Assembly (NCBI GenBank): GCA_016207265.1
Contig: JACQPZ010000159.1
Coordinates: forward strand, 1-6,442
Origin: Candidatus Latescibacterota bacterium
GTDB lineage: Bacteria; Eisenbacteria; RBG-16-71-46; SZUA-252
Length of the DNA: 6,442 nucleotides
Direction of reading: 5' to 3'
Shown in pieces: positions 4,992 to 6,442 of this stretch. How positions within the stretch are numbered: position 1 is the first letter of the stretch; every line of letters begins with the position of its first letter. The notes below the pieces were generated by a model. The model searched no databases and was not told the DNA's origin. It worked only from the letters and a program-made list of their open reading frames with translations. The translations under genes and the position numbers were made by a program.

Positions 4992-6442
4992 TGGGACGCG
5001 GCTTCGAGGCGGTCGGCCGCGTCACGAAGCCGCCGGACCGTCCGCTCGCGCCCCAGGAGGAGGATGACGTCGAAGATCCCCGGGCTGACTTTCTTCCCGG
5101 TGAGGGCGATCCGCGCCGGCATGATGACCTCTCCGGCCTTGACCCCCTCGGAGGTCGCGAGCCCGCGGGTCGCCGCTTCGATCGGATCGTGCTCGAAGGG
5201 GCTCGCCGCTTCCAGGGCGGCGGCGAGCTTCCGCAGGCGCGCCGCGGCGAGCGGCTTCGCCCTGAGCTCCGCCCAGGGCCCGGCCTCGGGCTCGACCCGC
5301 TCTACGAAGAGATACGTTGCGTACTCGAGGAATTGCTGCGGCCGCTTCATCCGGTCGCCGACGGCCGCGACGGCTCGCTCCAAGAACGATCGGTCGGCGA
5401 TCGCCGATTCCGGGAGCGCCCCCGCGCGACGCAGATCCTCCGCGACCAGCTCCGTGCGGCGCGCGAGCGGGAGCGCCCGGAAGTACTCCCCGTTCATCCA
5501 ACCCAGCTTCTCGTAGTTGAAGATCGCGGGGTTCTTCGACACCCGATCCAAGCTGAAGTGCGCCGTGAGCTCCTCCATCGTGAAGATCTCCCGTTCCCCG
5601 TCGTAGGCCCAGCCCAGGAGCGCCAGGAAGTTCACCATCGCTTCGGAGAGGATTCCCTCGTCGCGAAACGCCGTCACCGAGACGGCGCCGTGGCGCTTGG
5701 AAAGCCGAGTCCCGTCGCCGCCGAGGATCATCGGAAGGTGGGCGAACTGCGGCGGCCTTCCGCCCAGCACCGCGTAGAGCCTCAGCTGGCGCGGGGTGTT
5801 CGAGATGTGGTCGTCGCCGCGCAGGACGTGCGATATCTCCATCGCGGCGTCGTCCACCACCGCCGCGAAATTGTAGGTGGGATGGCGGTCGGCCCGGAGG
5901 ATCACGAAATCGTCCAGCGTCTCGTTCCGGAAGGTGACCGCCCCGCGGACGAGATCCTCCCACGTCGTCTCCCCGTCCGGCATCCGGAAACGGATCGCGT
6001 GCGGCTCCCCCTTCGCGGCGCGCGCCTCCGCTTCATCCCGAGACAGCGCGAGGCAGGTGCGGTCGTACTTGGGAGGGAGGCTCCGGGCGAGCGCCGCCTC
6101 GCGCCTGCGCTTCAGCTCGTCGGGATCGCAGAAGCAGCGGTACGCGTTCCCCGACGCGAGGAGCCGCGCCGCGGCTTCCGCATAGAGCGCGAGCCGTTCG
6201 CTCTGGAAATAGGGGCCGCGTGGACCGCCGACCTCCGGACCCTCGTCCCATCGGAGCCCCAGCCAGCGCAGCCCTTCCAGGATCCCGCCCAGCGCCTCGT
6301 CCACGTTTCGGATCTGATCGGTGTCTTCGATCCGGAGAATGAACGTGCCGCCGTTGCGCCGCGCGAAGAGATAATTGAAGAGGGCGGTCCGCGCGCCCCC
6401 GACGTGGAGATACCCCGTCGGGCTCGGCGCGAATCGCACGCG
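4976..6442 (-). CDS. gltX: Glutamyl-tRNA synthetase (class I), N-terminus just beyond window
   Basis: This enzyme attaches glutamate to tRNA-Glu in the cytoplasm using ATP. 488 residues are visible, close to the full family length of about 470-500. The visible part begins RVRFAPSPTGYLHVGGART. The GTG at 6439 is most likely the internal Val of this universal motif and not the start, so only a few residues are missing. Counting that Val as residue 1, the HIGH-type signature HVGG is at 12-15. The conserved central block runs from about 177 to 218 (DFVILRADRHPTYNFAA and VLRGDDHISNTPRQ), and the KMSKR-type loop RLSKR is at 245-249. The C-terminal anticodon-binding part ends with ALTGKKVSPGIFDVILLLG (445-463). 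The zinc-site region keeps C102-F-C104 and C129 with the E. coli-like 24-residue spacing. However, Leu131 stands where E. coli has its His ligand, so zinc binding may be altered or lost. Whether it is discriminating, or also charges tRNA-Gln, cannot be judged here. The gene is convergent with the ligase gene; its promoter lies outside the window. Confidence 0.97.
   Translation of the reverse strand, partial: RVRFAPSPTGYLHVGGARTALFNYLFARRNGGTFILRIEDTDQIRNVDEALGGILEGLRWLGLRWDEGPEVGGPRGPYFQSERLALYAEAAARLLASGNAYRCFCDPDELKRRREAALARSLPPKYDRTCLALSRDEAEARAAKGEPHAIRFRMPDGETTWEDLVRGAVTFRNETLDDFVILRADRHPTYNFAAVVDDAAMEISHVLRGDDHISNTPRQLRLYAVLGGRPPQFAHLPMILGGDGTRLSKRHGAVSVTAFRDEGILSEAMVNFLALLGWAYDGEREIFTMEELTAHFSLDRVSKNPAIFNYEKLGWMNGEYFRALPLARRTELVAEDLRRAGALPESAIADRSFLERAVAAVGDRMKRPQQFLEYATYLFVERVEPEAGPWAELRAKPLAAARLRKLAAALEAASPFEHDPIEAATRGLATSEGVKAGEVIMPARIALTGKKVSPGIFDVILLLGRERTVRRLRDAADRLEAASQAPAA

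Noticed and set aside
6437..6439. GTG at 6439 as the true start of gltX
   Set aside because: It encodes the Val of the conserved VRFAPSPTG motif, and the preceding codon (6440-6442) encodes Arg as expected in RVRFAPSPTG. GluRS normally has a few residues before this, so the start lies outside the window.

Overview
The window is very G+C-rich DNA (well over 60% by eye). It has strongly G/C-ending codons, GTG starts and long stop-free shadow frames opposite the real genes. An O-antigen-ligase-type enzyme beside a nucleotide-sugar glycosyltransferase suggests a diderm bacterium that builds a lipopolysaccharide, capsule or glycoprotein glycan. The style fits high-GC environmental lineages (Myxococcota-like, Gemmatimonadota, Candidatus Eisenbacteria and similar). 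I cannot place the phylum from the sequence alone.

Four genes fill almost all of the window, and no gene-free stretch exceeds 70 bases. From left to right: (1) positions 1-1358, minus strand, the N-terminal 452 codons of an exported YVTN/NHL-type beta-propeller protein that runs off the left edge. (2) 1425-2615, minus strand, a complete GT4 glycosyltransferase of the WbaZ-like mannosyltransferase type. (3) 2673-4928, plus strand, a complete 751-residue polytopic O-antigen ligase/Wzy_C protein with a C-terminal tetratricopeptide (TPR) domain. (4) 4976-6442, minus strand, glutamyl-tRNA synthetase (gltX), complete except for the first few residues beyond the right edge.

The glycosyltransferase and ligase genes are transcribed divergently from a 57-base gap with one small AT-rich island that could serve both strands. 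They probably belong to one surface-glycan pathway: the GT4 enzyme adds a sugar on the cytoplasmic face, and the ligase transfers or polymerises the finished glycan on the periplasmic face. By the positive-inside rule, the ligase's TPR domain should also lie in the periplasm. The propeller gene follows the glycosyltransferase on the same strand, but a strong sigma70-like promoter is built into the glycosyltransferase stop codons, so it is probably also transcribed independently. gltX is a housekeeping gene convergent with the ligase. A small cluster of 14-base direct repeats fills the convergent gap and runs into the gltX stop codon.

I found no tRNA, rRNA, CRISPR array, insertion sequence or phage feature. 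The region looks like an ordinary glycan/housekeeping neighbourhood. Its more interesting points are the promoter-stop overlap, the divergent promoter with possible leaderless translation, the ligase-TPR architecture and the terminal repeat.
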